The position numbers and the translations under genes are program-made. A stretch of 64,000 nucleotides of DNA from Locusta migratoria (lineage: Eukaryota > Arthropoda > Insecta > Orthoptera > Acrididae): positions 167,366,549 to 167,430,548 of the forward strand of contig CM048750.1 of assembly GCA_026315105.1 (NCBI GenBank), read 5' to 3'. How positions within the stretch are numbered: the stretch's first letter is position 1; the number at the start of each line of letters is the position of its first letter. Positions 1 through 10,854 of this stretch are shown here, in pieces. Below the pieces are notes generated by a model, which saw nothing but the letters and a program-made list of their open reading frames with translations, was not told where the DNA came from and made no database searches.

Positions 1-887
1 GCTGTGTGGCAAAACCATGTTTGTTGATGTTACAAGGCCAGCTCAGTCAATCATCCAGACTGTTGCCCCTGTAACTGCTGACAAGGCTGCTGCCCCTCTT
101 CAAGAACCACACATTTGTCTGGCATCTCCACAGGTATCCCTCCGTTCTGGTTGTGCCTACGGTACGACTATTTGTGTATCGTTGAGACACGCAAGCCACC
201 CACCTCGACGATGTCTATGGTTAATGAGGTGGATTATATCTTCTAAAATTTTAGGCTCTAGTTTCTCCAAGGCAAACACGTATGTTTTAGTAAACGGTTG
301 GACACTAGTCACACACGTGTGAAAGTCAAGCGTGAATGACTGATGTCAAAAAACATTAGTAGCAACGAAGCAAGTAAATGTCAGTTAATGACATACAACT
401 GAAATGCCGTTATTTAGCGTTAAAGTCGTGGTCAACAGTTGTTCCTCGGCTTTCGCTTTTGAATAACATAAGCTTCTCGTTATTAAATTCTGAAGTCAGA
501 AATAAATACGGCATTTTCAGGCTAATTGTTATAGGTATAGACAGCAGGCTTAATCTAATATGAATTACAAATTTAACAAATTGTTGTTATCTTTCCTGAA
601 GCACCGAAATCTTCACTGATAAATGAACGCTCAAGCAGAAGTTCCTTTCCTTTGACATTATAAAATAAAGGTACTTTGCATAAAGTTATCATCAGCGGCT
701 ACACTAATTCTGAATAGGAATCGCCTGTATTTATTACGTTCTGTCATCAATTAGACGTATACTTCATATACGTTTATATTTTCAATTGGCACGTCAAACA
801 ATTCCATGATCATGTACGACGTAGTGTATTTCATAGTTTCATGTTCAATAAGAGTGCAGTGGATGGAGGTTTTACTACTGCGTACAT
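1..887. other. Unassigned sequence, no gene seen
   Basis: No open frame here resembles a protein I recognise, and no RNA gene is evident. The longest frames are about 100 and 60 codons and look like chance. The stretch around 90-240 is richer in GC than its surroundings and may be an old repeat, but I cannot assign it. Confidence 0.5.
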
Positions 888-891
888 TTAA

Positions 892-1518
892 CACGTTCGC
901 TGCCGTTCACGCTCTGGCGCGTGTAAACGTTACTGCGACCTAGCATCCTATTATGGGTTGTTGTAAACTGGCATCGTCTAATAAAGCTGTATACTTTGGT
1001 AGGCACTCAGGGAAGAGTATAAGTGATATGCACACGTACGTGGTTCCAGATTTCCGCGTTTGCATTACCGGCTACGAGCCACAAACGCTTCTCATGATGT
1101 CATGATAGATTTATGTTCAAATGTTTGTTAAGCCTATGGGACTTAACTACTGGTCATTAGTCCCTAAACTTACAAACTACTTATGAACTACCTTATACTA
1201 AAGAAGGCACAAATATCCATGCCCGAGGGGGGATTCGAACCCCCGACCGTAGTGGCCGTGCAGACCGTGACTGAAGCGCCTCAGTCTACTCGGCCTCCGC
1301 GGCCGGCGATAGATTTATGTACTGCTTATATTGTTCATTTGTTGTTTTCACAAAAATACAAATACAAATAAAAAACCATATCAAAAAAACTGAAAACTAA
1401 AACCAAAACATTCAGTGGCTCAAAACTATAAAAAGATACTGTCAAAATACGATCACGCGCCAGAGCGTGAAGTGGCACGTAGCATCATCGCGCCACAGCG
1501 TGAACGGCAGCGAACGTG
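892..1518. mobile_element. piggyBac-type MITE with TTAA duplications
   Basis: The ends are inverted repeats. The left starts CACGTTCGCTGCCGTTCACG at 892 and the right is its reverse complement ending at 1518. Both are flanked by TTAA (888-891 and 1519-1522), the target duplication characteristic of piggyBac elements. A second copy of the inner end motif (CACGCGCCAGAGCGTGAA) near 1453 suggests repeated subterminal binding sites. No transposase is encoded, so this would depend on an enzyme elsewhere. A SINE (1117-1307) lies inside and accounts for about a third of the length. Confidence 0.75.
1117..1307 (-). mobile_element. T-tailed tRNA-headed SINE, type A (copy 1)
   Basis: On the minus strand it begins with a tRNA-like head resembling class II tRNAs (GCCGCGG..GGCCGAG; B box GGGGGTTCGAATCCCCCC) and runs into the tail shared by the SINEs of this window (TTAGGGACTNATGACC..., ending in CAAACATTTGAAC). 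It is flanked by a 13-bp duplication, GATAGATTTATGT, at 1104-1116 and 1308-1320. It is inserted in the piggyBac-type MITE, so it is younger than that element. Confidence 0.9.
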
Positions 1519-1522
1519 TTAA

Positions 1523-2429
1523 CAGTCCTTGGTACGATGAAGTGACGGCGTGGCTGTAGTAGACTCAAAGGCCGTTGGATAACTCAGAGATGAGAAACAC
1601 TTTTTTTTCATTCTAAATGGAAAATTACCTTTCATGAATGTTATTAGTGAAAGCAAAACAATGACATTAGAAGGAACACCTTGATCGTCATGAATGCAAA
1701 ACAGTTCAAAGGGCTCCTCTGCGCCACATGTCCTTACTGGCTGACGTCAACGCCTGCGAATATTCAAATAAGGTCCTCGTCATGACGTGCAGTTTACGGA
1801 CCTAGACCAATGGAAAATAACTGAAGCATAATAACCCCCCCCCCCCCCCATGGCGAGAGAGTGTATCTCCGACTGGTTAACCTGCACGACTGACGACCTT
1901 CCCTTGTTCGGCGCCAACAAAGACCAGTTCTGACTGCGCACTTTTCTAAGAGACTACTCGCCTTGCGTACGTCTTGACGTACACACATCTCACAAATGCT
2001 TTTCTTTTTCCTAACATGTGCTTCTCTCTTTACAACTCTAGCGCGGTGAAGCTTGCTCTATACGTCACAGACAAGGCCCTTTGTTTCTAGCTCGCTGAAA
2101 GGAATCTTTAGCATCAGTTAATCGGAGTCTGGAATCTCAGTTCTCTACATTAAATAGTTGTAAACAACACATTACATTTCTTCATCTCCAAAACACTCCT
2201 CTTCCTTCAGATAAAACACTACTGAATATCAACATTCTTAAATTGCGACTGTATTTCAGATTGATAAGCAAACAGAAAATAGTCAACCGCCAGGAGATAT
2301 GCTGAATGCCTTTTATGGGACTTCAGTTGATGATGAAATAAATTCCACAAGCTCCTTCAGATACACAACATCCAGCTGAAACCAATCACTTACGATTACA
2401 TTCGGCTGAGCTACCAACTAGCGGGACTG
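1523..2429. other. Unassigned sequence with a C15 run
   Basis: No gene or known repeat is supported. A run of 15 C lies at 1835-1849. The minus frame crossing it (1794-1988) has no recognisable content. Confidence 0.5.
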
Positions 2430-2482
2430 TTGGTTGCTTTACCTGCTGTTCCAGAGAGTGAGAGTCCTAGACATTTCCTATG

Positions 2483-2665
2483 CTTCGACGGAGCAGCCGA
2501 GCGCATTGAGGCGCTATGCTCCGATGCGCGAGGCTGTTCCCCGTCAGGGTTTCGAATCCCCCTCGGGAATGGATGTTTGAGCTATCTTTAGTATAAGGTA
2601 GCTTATAAGTAGTTTGGCCCTGCAGTTAAGTCCCATAAGCTTAACAAAAATTTGAACATTTTTGA
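2483..2665 (+). mobile_element. T-tailed tRNA-headed SINE, diverged copy
   Basis: The head (GGAGCAGCCGAGCGCATTGA, B box GGGTTTCGAATCCCCC) is followed by the shared SINE tail, ending AACAAAAATTTGAAC. Flanks ACATTTCCTAT (from 2471) and ACATTTTCTAT (2666-2676) look like an imperfect target duplication. Joining the flanks restores the LINE reading frame around it, which supports insertion into that LINE. Confidence 0.7.
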
Positions 2666-2960
2666 ACATTTTCTATTCCTACCTCGAAGAGAACAACCTA
2701 TTGGCCAATAGTCAACGCAGATTCAAAAAGTATCGTTGTTGTTACACACATCAAATCATGTAACGAGTGCCATCGACAAGGAATGTCAGATTCCAAATTT
2801 CTAGATTTCAAGGCTTTTGACTCTGTACCATACAAGCGTTTCTAATCAAATTGCGTGCTTATGGAATATCTCCACTGTTGTGCGATTGGATTCGTGATTT
2901 CATGTCAGAAAGGACACAGTACGTTGTAATTGACGGAAAGTCGTCAAGTAAAGCAAAAGT

Positions 2961-2982
2961 TCAAATGTTTGTAAAGCGTAAC
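2961..2982. repeat. Orphan SINE tail, about 20 bp
   Basis: The LINE is interrupted by TCAAATGTTTGTAAAGCGTA, the reverse complement of the last bases of the T-tailed SINEs. The LINE copy at 34311-35368 lacks it at the matching place (around 34455). It is either a SINE insertion cut back to almost nothing or a chance or gene-conversion patch. Confidence 0.5.
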
Positions 2983-4677
2983 TGACATCTGGTGTTCCCT
3001 AGGGAAGTGTTATAGGACACCTACTGTTCCTTATTTTTATAAACGATTTAGGAGACAATCTGAGTAGTTCTCCTAGACTGTTCGCCGATGATGCTGTCAC
3101 TTATCGGTTAGTAAAGTCACCAAATCAAAAGCAACTGCAAAATGTTTTGGATCACATATCTGCTAAATACAAAACTTGGCAAATGAGCGTTAATAATGAT
3201 AAATGTGAGGTCATCCATATGACCACTAAAGGAAATCCGTTAAACTTGTTACACGATAAATCATTCAAACCTACAGACCACCGTTGCTACTGAATATCTA
3301 GGAGTAACAGTTACAAACAACTTACATTGGAAAGAACAGACAGAAAATATAGTAGGGAAGGCGAACCAAAAACTACCTTTCATTGGCAGAACACTTAGAA
3401 GATGCAACAGTCCTACTAAAGAAACTACGTGTACTACACTTTTGCGTCCTATTTTGGAGTATTGCTGCGCATTGTGGGATCCAAACCAGGTGGGCCTAAC
3501 GGACGATTTAGAGAAAATTCAGAGAAGGGCAGCTCATTTTGTATTATCGCGATAAAGGGGAAAGAGTGTCACGGAAATGAAGCACGGGTTAGGGTGGAAA
3601 TCATTAAAAGAAAGTCGTTATTTGTTGCGGCGAGATCTATTTGCGAAATTTATTTCGCCAAGTTTCTCTTCAGAATGCGAACATATTGGTTAACACCCAC
3701 CTACATAGGGAGACATGATCATCATACTAAAATAAGAGAAATGAGATCGATAACAGAAAGATTTAGGTGTTCCTTTCGCCCGCGTGCTATTAGAGAATGG
3801 AACTAAAAAGAAATATCATACAAGAGGTTCGATGAACCCTCTGTCGTGCACTTCAATGTGGCTTGCAGAGTATCTTTGTAGATGTAGATGCGTTAGCGGC
3901 TCAGTGGTGGTGCGACAGGGTACCCGATTCTTTATCGAAGCAGTACCATATCCCCGCCAACATGACTGCTTTCGTATCGTAAGACGAAAGTGATCACAGC
4001 ACATTCAACGTGATGAAGCGGAATGATGGCAAAACAAAGATTGTAGAAATACACATCTACATGCATATCCCGCAAGCCACCTCGAGGTTTGTGCGGAGGG
4101 TACTTCGTGTGGCATCGTCACTTATTTCTTCTATACCAGTTTCTCTTCTATCGTCTGCCACTGGAGTTTCTTACTCATCTCCGTGACGCTTTCGTGCGTA
4201 CTAAATGATCCCGCTACGAAGCATGCTGCTCTCCGTTTGATCTTTTCTCTGTCTTCTACTAATCCTACCTGGTACGGGTTCCATACTGATGAGCAGTACT
4301 CAAGCGGTGGCCAAACGAGAGTCGTTTAACAAACTTCCTTTATTGGTGGATTACACTTCCTGAGAATTCTTCTAATGACTCTGGAATCTGCCTTACACAC
4401 GACTGATTTTGAGTGTTCATACCCTTTCAAGTCGCTCCTAACGCCTACTCCCAGGTATATTGTGGAAGTAACTGCTCCCACTGTTTGTCGTGCTACTGTG
4501 TAGTCATATAATAAAAGATAATTCTTTTTGTGTAAACGCAGCATTTTGCATCTGTTTATGTTAAGGCTCAATTGCCATTCTCTACACTGCTCGTGCATAC
4601 GCTGCGGATTCCCCTGCATTTCGAGACAATTTCCCTATATTGTCGATATACTACAGCAGCATCCGTGAAAAGCCTAC

Positions 4678-5007
4678 AAAAATTGTTTGTAAATCTATCG
4701 GAACAAACTGCGTGGTCCGTAGTTTGAAAACTACTTAAACTAAGGTAACCTAAGGACAACACACACATACACCCATGCCCCAGGGAGGACCCGAATCTCC
4801 GACGGCGAGCAACCGCGCGCTCCGCAGCGAAGCGCCTTAGACTTTTTTTTCCGTGTAGATCTATGGTCTGCGGTCGTTTTTTATTGTTCGTACTTAGTCG
4901 TTCGTTGATCATTTTGGATCAGCTTTTTTGTTTCCGAGGACGTTCAGCCCTCTGACCGGGCTCGCTGACACATGGCGCCCGGCAACCGCTCGGCTACTCC
5001 ACCGCGG
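4678..5007 (-). mobile_element. T-tailed SINE, type B, itself interrupted
   Basis: Type B head on the minus strand (CCGCGGTGGAGTAGCCGAGC, B box GGATTCGGGTCCTCCC) with the shared tail ending in ACAAACAATTTTTG. The head is split by an A-tailed element (4843-4980). Flanks AAAGCCTAC (4668-4676) and AAAGAGCCTCAC (5009-5020) are only an approximate duplication. It lies in the minus-strand LINE relic. Confidence 0.75.
4843..4980 (-). mobile_element. A-tailed short retroposon inside a SINE head
   Basis: On the minus strand it reads GGGCGCCATGTGTCAGCGAG... to ...CATAGATCTACACGG followed by an A-run. It is the same family as the better preserved copy at 53187-53346. It sits between the two halves of the type B SINE head, GCGCCTTAGAC and CGCTCGGCTACTCC, so it is younger than that SINE. 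Confidence 0.7.
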
Positions 5008-5530
5008 CAAAGAGCCTCACTGAACTATCTGTATTTTCTACGGCATCATTAATGTATACTGTGAAAAGCAATCATCCTACAACTCTCCCCTGGGGCATAC
5101 GAGAAATCACTTACACGTCTGAAGACCTCTCGCCGTTGAGAATGACATGTTGCGTTCTGTTCGCTAGAAACTCTTCACGTCAATCAAACAGGTGGTTATT
5201 ATGTTCCTTACGCTCTTATTATATTCATTAGGTGGTTGTACAGATCCCTTCTTGCGCCATGTTCACTGTATCACTATGCGAAATGTACTCCACAACACCA
5301 CACAACTAACTACAAGGTGCTTATAAATGGTCATTTATAAATGATTTCACCGATTTGCTGTTGTTACATAATTTGAAGCAATGTCACAGGGGTTTACACA
5401 CACACACACACACTGACTAAAATAAATTATTATTATTATTTTGTTTCATCGTCAGAATTTTCCATGTGTCTCCGCTATAGACATATTATAAGAGTTTCAG
5501 TTATATTATTGAAAGTATTGTTGATATGTA

Positions 5531-5755
5531 GGAAGGAAGGAAGCTTAGGGTTTAACGTCCCGTCGACAAGCGTGGTGATACGAGGTTTTCGGAAAGGATG
5601 TGGCCGTGCCCTTTGCAAGGAACCATCCCGGCATTTTCCTGGAACGATTTAGGGAAATCACGGAAAACCTAAATCTGGACGGCCGGAGGTGGATTTGAAC
5701 CACCGTCCAACCCGAATGCGAGTCCAGTATCTTACCACTGCGCCACCTCGCTCGG
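5531..5755 (-). mobile_element. tRNA-derived SINE, second lineage (type F)
   Basis: The minus strand starts with a full tRNA-like head (CGAGGTGGCGCAGTGGTAAG, B box GGTTCAAATCC), then a body with GATTTAGGTTTTCCGTGATT, ending near an AGGAAGG-type tail. The duplication TGTTGATATGTA is present at 5519-5530 and 5756-5767. From memory, SINEs with this body are widespread in orthopteroid insects and termites. A second copy is at 38851-39065. Confidence 0.85.
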
Positions 5756-5767
5756 TGTTGATATGTA

Positions 5768-6349
5768 CAGTTGTTGTTAGAAGAGGCCTAAAACGGAAAC
5801 TTTCCCACAAATCCCAAACAAATAGATTGGGAGAGTTTGAGACTCATAACATGAATTTCTGATCTTTAACTCCATCACGATCGATCCATCGATTTCTCAG
5901 TTTTCTGTTTACCAATTTACGAGCATCATGACGGAAATGGGGTCGAGAAACGTCATATTAACAGATGAAGTCCACACTGCTGTTCTCGAGTTATACTGGG
6001 AGGCAATTTTTCGGCATGCCCAAATGCATGTATCCGGTAACAGTCTTTCCGCAGAAAATAAAAGGACCGTAAACTTTAATCCGCGAGACTGCACAGAACA
6101 CACCCACTTCTGATGAGTCAAGTGTGCTACACGATAGCTTTGGGATTTTATGTTCCCCATACTCGCACGTCACGCCTGTTCACTTTGCCACTCAGAATTA
6201 CTAACGAAGATATGCAGTTAAATGTGCAACTGTATACAATCGATTCCATGTGTGCATTGCACATGGGCCTCTTTTGAATATTCACTCGGACACTCATTGA
6301 GATCAACCTCCTACATTTATCTTGGACTTCAAGAGTGAAGAGTGTGTTA
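5768..6349. other. Unassigned sequence
   Basis: No supported gene or element. Short overlapping frames on both strands near 5910-6170 have no recognisable motifs. Confidence 0.5.
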
Positions 6350-6655
6350 TGTAAGCTTGCAAGCCGAATTTAATACTTCCAAATATTTCTAGTTTTAAAT
6401 TTCGTTTAATGATAATTAGTTGACGAATTCTGTGACCTTTAGCACTTTCTTACTTCCAACAGATATACGTTCATCCAGTGTCTATTCATTGATCACTTTA
6501 GTTTTATCCATGTTCATTTTCAGACCTACTTCAAACTATACTAACGCAAGTTCGCTAACTAATATTTGAAGTTCTTCTGTCATTTTAAAATAGAAAAATA
6601 CCATCTGCAAATCTCAAACTGTTCAATTTTTTTTTCACAGATCTTGAATTATCTT
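6350..6655 (-). pseudogene. Very decayed RTE-like reverse transcriptase piece
   Basis: The minus strand gives LRFADGIFLF (the FADD motif mutated), then FEVGLKMNMDKTKVINE and DERISVGSKKVLKVTEFVN. These match the order FADD, GLKMN.KT, YLG-region of RTE-type LINE reverse transcriptases. Several stops make it clearly inactive. Confidence 0.6.
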
Positions 6656-6679
6656 TTTCTCCAATTCAATTTAGACATA

Positions 6680-6680
6680 A

Positions 6681-6727
<47 letters not shown>
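6680..6727. repeat. (TG)n microsatellite
   Basis: About 48 bp of uninterrupted TG dinucleotides; reading it as protein gives artificial Cys-Val and His-Thr runs. Confidence 0.95.
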
Positions 6728-6731
<4 letters not shown>

Positions 6732-7745
6732 GCATGACCCACTTGTGGAAAAATTCACCATGGTCATGAAACGAGCCGGTAACTGAAATTGTAAGAGAAG
6801 AACAGTAACAGATAAAATCAAACTTATAGGATAGGATACAGACGACAAGCCACACGTTTAAATAATGCAGGACATATATTGTTCTAGGAGGAAACACAAA
6901 CAGTGCGTCATACGGAAATTCTTGACTTTAGACCTGAAAGAGCATGTATTACTGCTAAGATTGTTGAATTACTGCGGCAGTGTACGGCAAAGGCATGCAG
7001 AAAATTAATGCGCTCCACTCTAAAATGTTCAAATGTTTGTTAAGCTTAAGGGACTTTACTGCAGGGTCATCAGTCCCTAAACTTACAAACCACCTATGAA
7101 CTACCTTATACTAAAGACGACACACAAACATCCATGCCAGAGGGGGGATTCGAACCCCCGACCGTAGAGGCCGTGAAGACTGTGACTGGTGCGCCGCAGA
7201 CCGCTCGGCCACTGCGGCCGGCGCGCCACTCTGACCAATAGTAAAAGAGGTGTGATTCAAATGTAGATTTAATTTTTGTCTGGTATCAAGTAAGCGAAGG
7301 TCCTAAATCTTGGGAATAAGCTGATAAGATAATAAGAAAAATTTTAGATCCCATTCTCTGAATTACGGAACAGGTGTTGACTAGAGGATCGCAAGTTTAC
7401 ACCACATATTGGACGAACAGCCAGTTTTGAGCAAAAAATACAGTTCTTTATTTACGAGAATTATCCCAAAAGACAACACCATACGTCATAAACGAATGAA
7501 AATACGCAAAGTGGACTATTTTTCTGTTGCAATTTCAGATTTCTGATGGTAGATAGAGAATCATGTAGTTTTTGAATGTGGGCTTTACACGATAGCTTAC
7601 TATCGGTCTGGACGCCTAGGAACTTTAAATGTTCAGTTCACTAATCATAGGTCCATTTTGTGTAATCAGAATTTAAGATTTCTCTCAATTGTGTGTTAGG
7701 AACTGTAAATAATAACTGTGATACAGCATTAATCTGTTCTCTACA
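6728..7745 (-). mobile_element. LINE 3' region, same family as 59787-61270
   Basis: From CACCATGGTCATGAAACGAG at about 6750 through 7745 the order of sequence blocks matches the 3' half of the minus-strand LINE at 59787-61270 (for example the shared ATGTAGATT, GGGAATAAG and GTGTAATCAGAAT blocks). It is a non-coding, diverged copy interrupted by a type A SINE at 7022-7221. Confidence 0.65.
7022..7221 (-). mobile_element. T-tailed SINE, type A (copy 2)
   Basis: The minus strand carries a type A head (CCGCAGTGGCCGAGCGGTCT, B box GGGGGTTCGAATCCCCCC) and the shared tail. Flanks GCGCTCCACTCT (ending 7021) and GCGCCACTCT (7223-7232) look like a target duplication with a small deletion. It lies in the LINE relic. 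Confidence 0.85.
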
Positions 7746-7784
7746 ACATTCGTTGTACACACGTTGAATAATGCGCGTAGATAC

Positions 7785-7945
7785 GATAACAAATCGGGTG
7801 GCTTTATCGTGACTTAGTCATGGACATGTCCAATCACGACAGTTCCTTCTTGCAGTCTCTGATAGGATAACAACTCGGACTCCTGTTTCGTGACGTAGCC
7901 AAGGGCACGTCCAAACACGATAGCTGCCTCCTGTCATTCCGTCAC
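7785..7945. repeat. Imperfect tandem duplication, about 83-bp unit
   Basis: Two diverged units follow each other: ATAACAAATCGGGTGG... with GGACATGTCCAATCACGAC, then ATAACAACTCGGACTC... with GGCACGTCCAAACACGA. No gene is attached to it. Confidence 0.6.
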
Positions 7946-7974
7946 GTTTCTGCCGTACTGTACTGTATCAATAC

Positions 7975-8800
7975 AGTTGGTTTACACTCACCACAGCCGC
8001 TGCTATGACTTGTTTCAGCAGTTGACGGTTTCCGCTTTTATGCAGGTCGTTGACAGAGCCTCTTCCACGCTTCTCTGTTCTCCCACAATCTCTCATTTAA
8101 CACTTTCTCCCACTGCAATCATCTTCGGTTCACACCATCTTTCACTGTGTCTTTCCATCTTGTTCGCGGTCTTCCAACTGGTCTTCGTCCGGATTCGTCT
8201 TTCAGCTCCCATTCTCTTAATGTGGCCAAACCACTTAAGTATATTACACTCCATAATTTCTTTCAGGGGCTTGACGCGTAGAGTGCTTCGTACTGTTTCA
8301 TTTCTTATCTTGTCCCTTCTTGTCTTGCCAAGGATTGCTCATAGCTATCGAATTTCTGTTCCTTGTATCATGCTCAGATCTTTCTTTGTCCAAGTCCAAT
8401 ATGCCGATCCGTGAGTCAGAGTTTGGCAGGTAATATGACTTGTACAATTTTTGATTCTGCAGGCATTTTCAAATTTCTTATTTGTCAGATACACAGTAAT
8501 AAAATTTTGAAGAGTTTTGTATTCTCTCTGAAATTTCATCCTTTCTGCCCCCTTTTACAGTTATTTTACTTCCGAGACACTTGAAGGCATCTACTTCTTT
8601 AATAACTTCTCCATTGCAAGTTACATACTTTTTTTAAAAAAATTTCCTGCTGATTTTCATTACTTCACTTTTTGTTAAACTTACCTCCATACCTGCTTCT
8701 TCAGTTACTTTCTGCCAGGTGTTAAGTTAGTATTCCAGATTACTACACCAATTTTACTTTATTACATCTCCTACTGCACAAACAGACCAGACAGGTTTCT
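7975..8800 (-). pseudogene. RTE-like LINE 3' half, decayed
   Basis: On the minus strand the 3' coding end is readable near 8000-8330: GKTRRDKIRNETVRSTLRVK, then PLKEIMECNILKWFGHIKRM and RRIRTKTSWKTANKMERHSE. This is the typical C-terminus of RTE-type LINE polymerases (IRNE..R..L, WFGH..RM, R.TSW). Higher coordinates extend into the reverse transcriptase with many disruptions. The plus-strand frame at 7977-8414 is a shadow of it. Confidence 0.65.
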
Positions 8801-9841
8801 TAATACTCGTACGGAAAAACTGAAGTCATATGACATGTTTGGCTGAGATATCCTGAGGGGCAATTTAAACCGTCTAACTGGAATCGCATCTTTTCTTCCT
8901 AGAAATGTCAGAGTTCTTAATTTTTTATATACCTGGTAGGTGTCGGTAACTGTAATGGGTATGTTGTAATGTGGCGCCAGGTTTGAGAGGAATGGTAGTT
9001 ACAGAAGAGAGTGTGAAATCCGGTGAAATCACTGCGCTTACACTGAATGCTCTGATGGCAGGTTATCTGTTTACCATAATTTTTAACTTTATGTCCCAGC
9101 AGTAAGCCCCGCAGATAGTCCAAATTCTGAAACAGACATCGTAATCCATCACTTTACGTCCCCTACAAGCTGTACCACAGGGTGGCCTACACTTCTTTTA
9201 GCCACAGTTTGAATGTGGTCATTCTTTGTGTTGGACAGTTTGTTTAGAGTCATACCTACTTGAGAAGATGAGCAGATGTTGCTGCGGAAATGGTGTAGGA
9301 TATAATTGCTTTCAGAAATGACCAGTCCTCTAATCGGGTAGGTTAGTCGTTGACAGAAATAGCACAGGAAGAACTGGTTGTACGAATTGTGTAGGCCTTG
9401 CACCGTCATCTTCGACAGAGGTATCATCATTGTGCTAACTGCGACTGCTGATAGTACTCTGGTAACCATAATTGATTCCTTCTGATGACATCACGCGAAT
9501 TTTTTCAACCATCCTCCGCAATATTCCAACAATCCCTATTAGTGTGTACATGCAGTCTGGCTCATCTTGATTTATCTGTGCTTGTTCTTTCGCTTTTCCA
9601 CTTCACTATCAGTTTACCAACTGTGGACTAGGACAGCCTCAGATGGGTTCTAATGCCCTTGACCATTTATTATTGAGATGATATGCGAAGACGGTCTACG
9701 TTCAAAATCACTGAACTCTCCGATACATTCTGCTGTTACTGTTTCTCTGCTAAAAACACAATACTTCCATACTCACCTCCACCTTTTATTCTAACAGATC
9801 CATCTGTCGTGGCAGATAGCGGCCGTTCTGCATCTGAGTAC
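8801..9841. other. Unassigned sequence
   Basis: No gene, repeat or RNA supported. Frames near 8917-9469 on the minus strand are open but carry no recognisable motif. Confidence 0.5.
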
Positions 9842-9855
9842 CCAGATGCTTTTGA

Positions 9856-10041
9856 AAAATCCAAAGTTCAAATGTCTGTAAAGCTTATGGGACGTAACTG
9901 CGGGGTCATCAGTCCCTAAACTTACGAACTAACTTAAGACAACACATACATCCATGTCCGAGGGAGGATGCGAACCTCCGACGTGGGAGGCCGCGCGATC
10001 CGCAACGTGGCGCCCCACACCGCTCGGCTACTCCCGCGCGG
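9856..10041 (-). mobile_element. T-tailed SINE, type C head
   Basis: Minus-strand head CCGCGCGGGAGTAGCCGAGC, B box GGAGGTTCGCATCCTCC, then the shared SINE tail. It is flanked by the 14-bp duplication CCAGATGCTTTTGA at 9842-9855 and 10042-10055. Confidence 0.9.
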
Positions 10042-10262
10042 CCAGATGCTTTTGATCAGATAGTGTAGACATGTGGCGTTAATGCGCTGCTGATAAGCAG
10101 AGACAGAATTTCACAAAGTATGTTGGTTGATAGTGAATATGAACTTCATGAAATTAGCGGAGTGAAAGGAGTTGCCTAGCAATAGATCATTTATGCTCCT
10201 TTAAAATGATACTGTCTCAGAAAAGGAGGAGGGAAATGAGTACTTTGGGCTGCTATAAAGAA

Positions 10263-10335
10263 AACAAATAATTCATTGGCGATGAGTGAAAATCGGCGTC
10301 GGACCGGGATTCCCACTTTGAGCCAGCGATCGCCT
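10263..10335 (-). repeat. Fragment of another tRNA-derived SINE
   Basis: The minus strand reads TTAAGGCGATCGCTGGCTCA then GGGAATCCCGGTCCGACG, a partial tRNA-like head followed by a short body (GATTTTCACTC). A second relic of the same type is at 11567-11665. Too degraded for edges. Confidence 0.45.
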
Positions 10336-10516
10336 TAACAACTGAAAAATTCTTTATTCTTTATTATACACTAACCTATTACCAGTTAACAAAATGGGGT
10401 CCTGATGTCCTACTTTTTATATACAGTGCTTTAATTTTTTCTGTTTAGTACAATCTATTTTCTATGTGTTTCCAGTTGTTTCTCCTGTAGTAGTAGTAGT
10501 AGTAGTAGTTTCTTTT

Positions 10517-10550
<34 letters not shown>

Positions 10551-10591
10551 TCGTGCTGAGTGTCTTCGTGTTGAGTTTGTAGAAGTAGCGC
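10336..10591. repeat. Low-complexity stretch with T31 run
   Basis: Contains (AGT)n near 10489-10509 and a T-run at 10519-10549. Nothing else seen. Confidence 0.8.
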
Positions 10592-10681
10592 GCTGCGGTG
10601 GAGTAGCCGAGCGGTCTAAGGCGCCTCGCTGCGGAAAACGCGTGTTTGATCGCCGTCGGAGGTTCGAATCCTCCCTGGGGA

Positions 10682-10713
<32 letters not shown>

Positions 10714-10812
10714 GTCCCCAGGTTAGTTTACCTTAGCTTAAGTAGTTTGTAAGCTACGGACTGATGACCACGCAGTTTGGTCCGATAGATTTAAAAACAT
10801 TTGAACATTTTT
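10592..10812 (+). mobile_element. T-tailed SINE, type B
   Basis: Head GCTGCGGTGGAGTAGCCGAG with B box GGAGGTTCGAATCCTCC, a (GT)n expansion in the body near 10683-10712, and the shared tail ending AAACATTTGAACATTTT. The duplication TAGAAGTAGCGC is present at 10580-10591 and 10813-10824. The tail ends in T, not A. Confidence 0.9.
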
Positions 10813-10854
10813 TAGAAGTAGCGCCTTAACCACTTGGCACTCGGTTTTAAAGTT

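Larger units (their letters stand above)
2430..3890 (+). pseudogene. LINE reverse transcriptase relic, family with (GATGTA)n end
   Basis: This is the reverse transcriptase half of a non-LTR retrotransposon, broken by frameshifts. Visible pieces in order: SYLEENNLLANSQ near 2678, LCDWIRDFMSERTQYVV near 2878, a PQGSV-like motif near 3000, the catalytic FADDA motif near 3080, then the C-terminal stretch ending FRCSF.PRAIREWN near 3760-3803. The 3' end reads TTGCAGAGTATC then GTAGATGTAGATG near 3870, a short microsatellite tail as in CR1/L2-group LINEs; the clade is my inference. Related copies lie at 16098, 19261 and 34311. A SINE (2483-2665) interrupts the 5' part, because the LINE reading frame continues across it. 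Confidence 0.75.
4040..5260 (-). pseudogene. LINE reverse transcriptase relic (minus strand)
   Basis: Read on the minus strand, this resembles the divergent LINE copy at 51700-52595. 4326-4619 encodes a piece with HEQCREWQLSLNINRCKML and a stretch equivalent to IYLGVGVRSDLK. Lower coordinates give EYCSSVWNPYQVG-like and C-terminal sequence, and 5040-5240 gives upstream reverse transcriptase sequence. It is broken by stops and by the nested SINEs at 4678-5007. Confidence 0.65.

Noticed and set aside
1229..1307. Functional tRNA genes at SINE heads
   Set aside because: Heads flow straight into the SINE body, lack a proper 3' end and acceptor pairing, and are flanked by target duplications.
1183..1371. 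Open frames reading MPEGGFEPPTVVAVQTVTEAPQ and similar, recurring through the window
   Set aside because: They are translations of the type A SINE head, not proteins; the same frames appear at every type A copy.
6566..6897. Frames with long Cys-Val or His-Thr runs
   Set aside because: Translation of the (TG)n microsatellite.
7977..8414. 145-codon plus-strand frame
   Set aside because: It is the antisense of an RTE-like LINE end on the minus strand; no protein motif on the plus strand.
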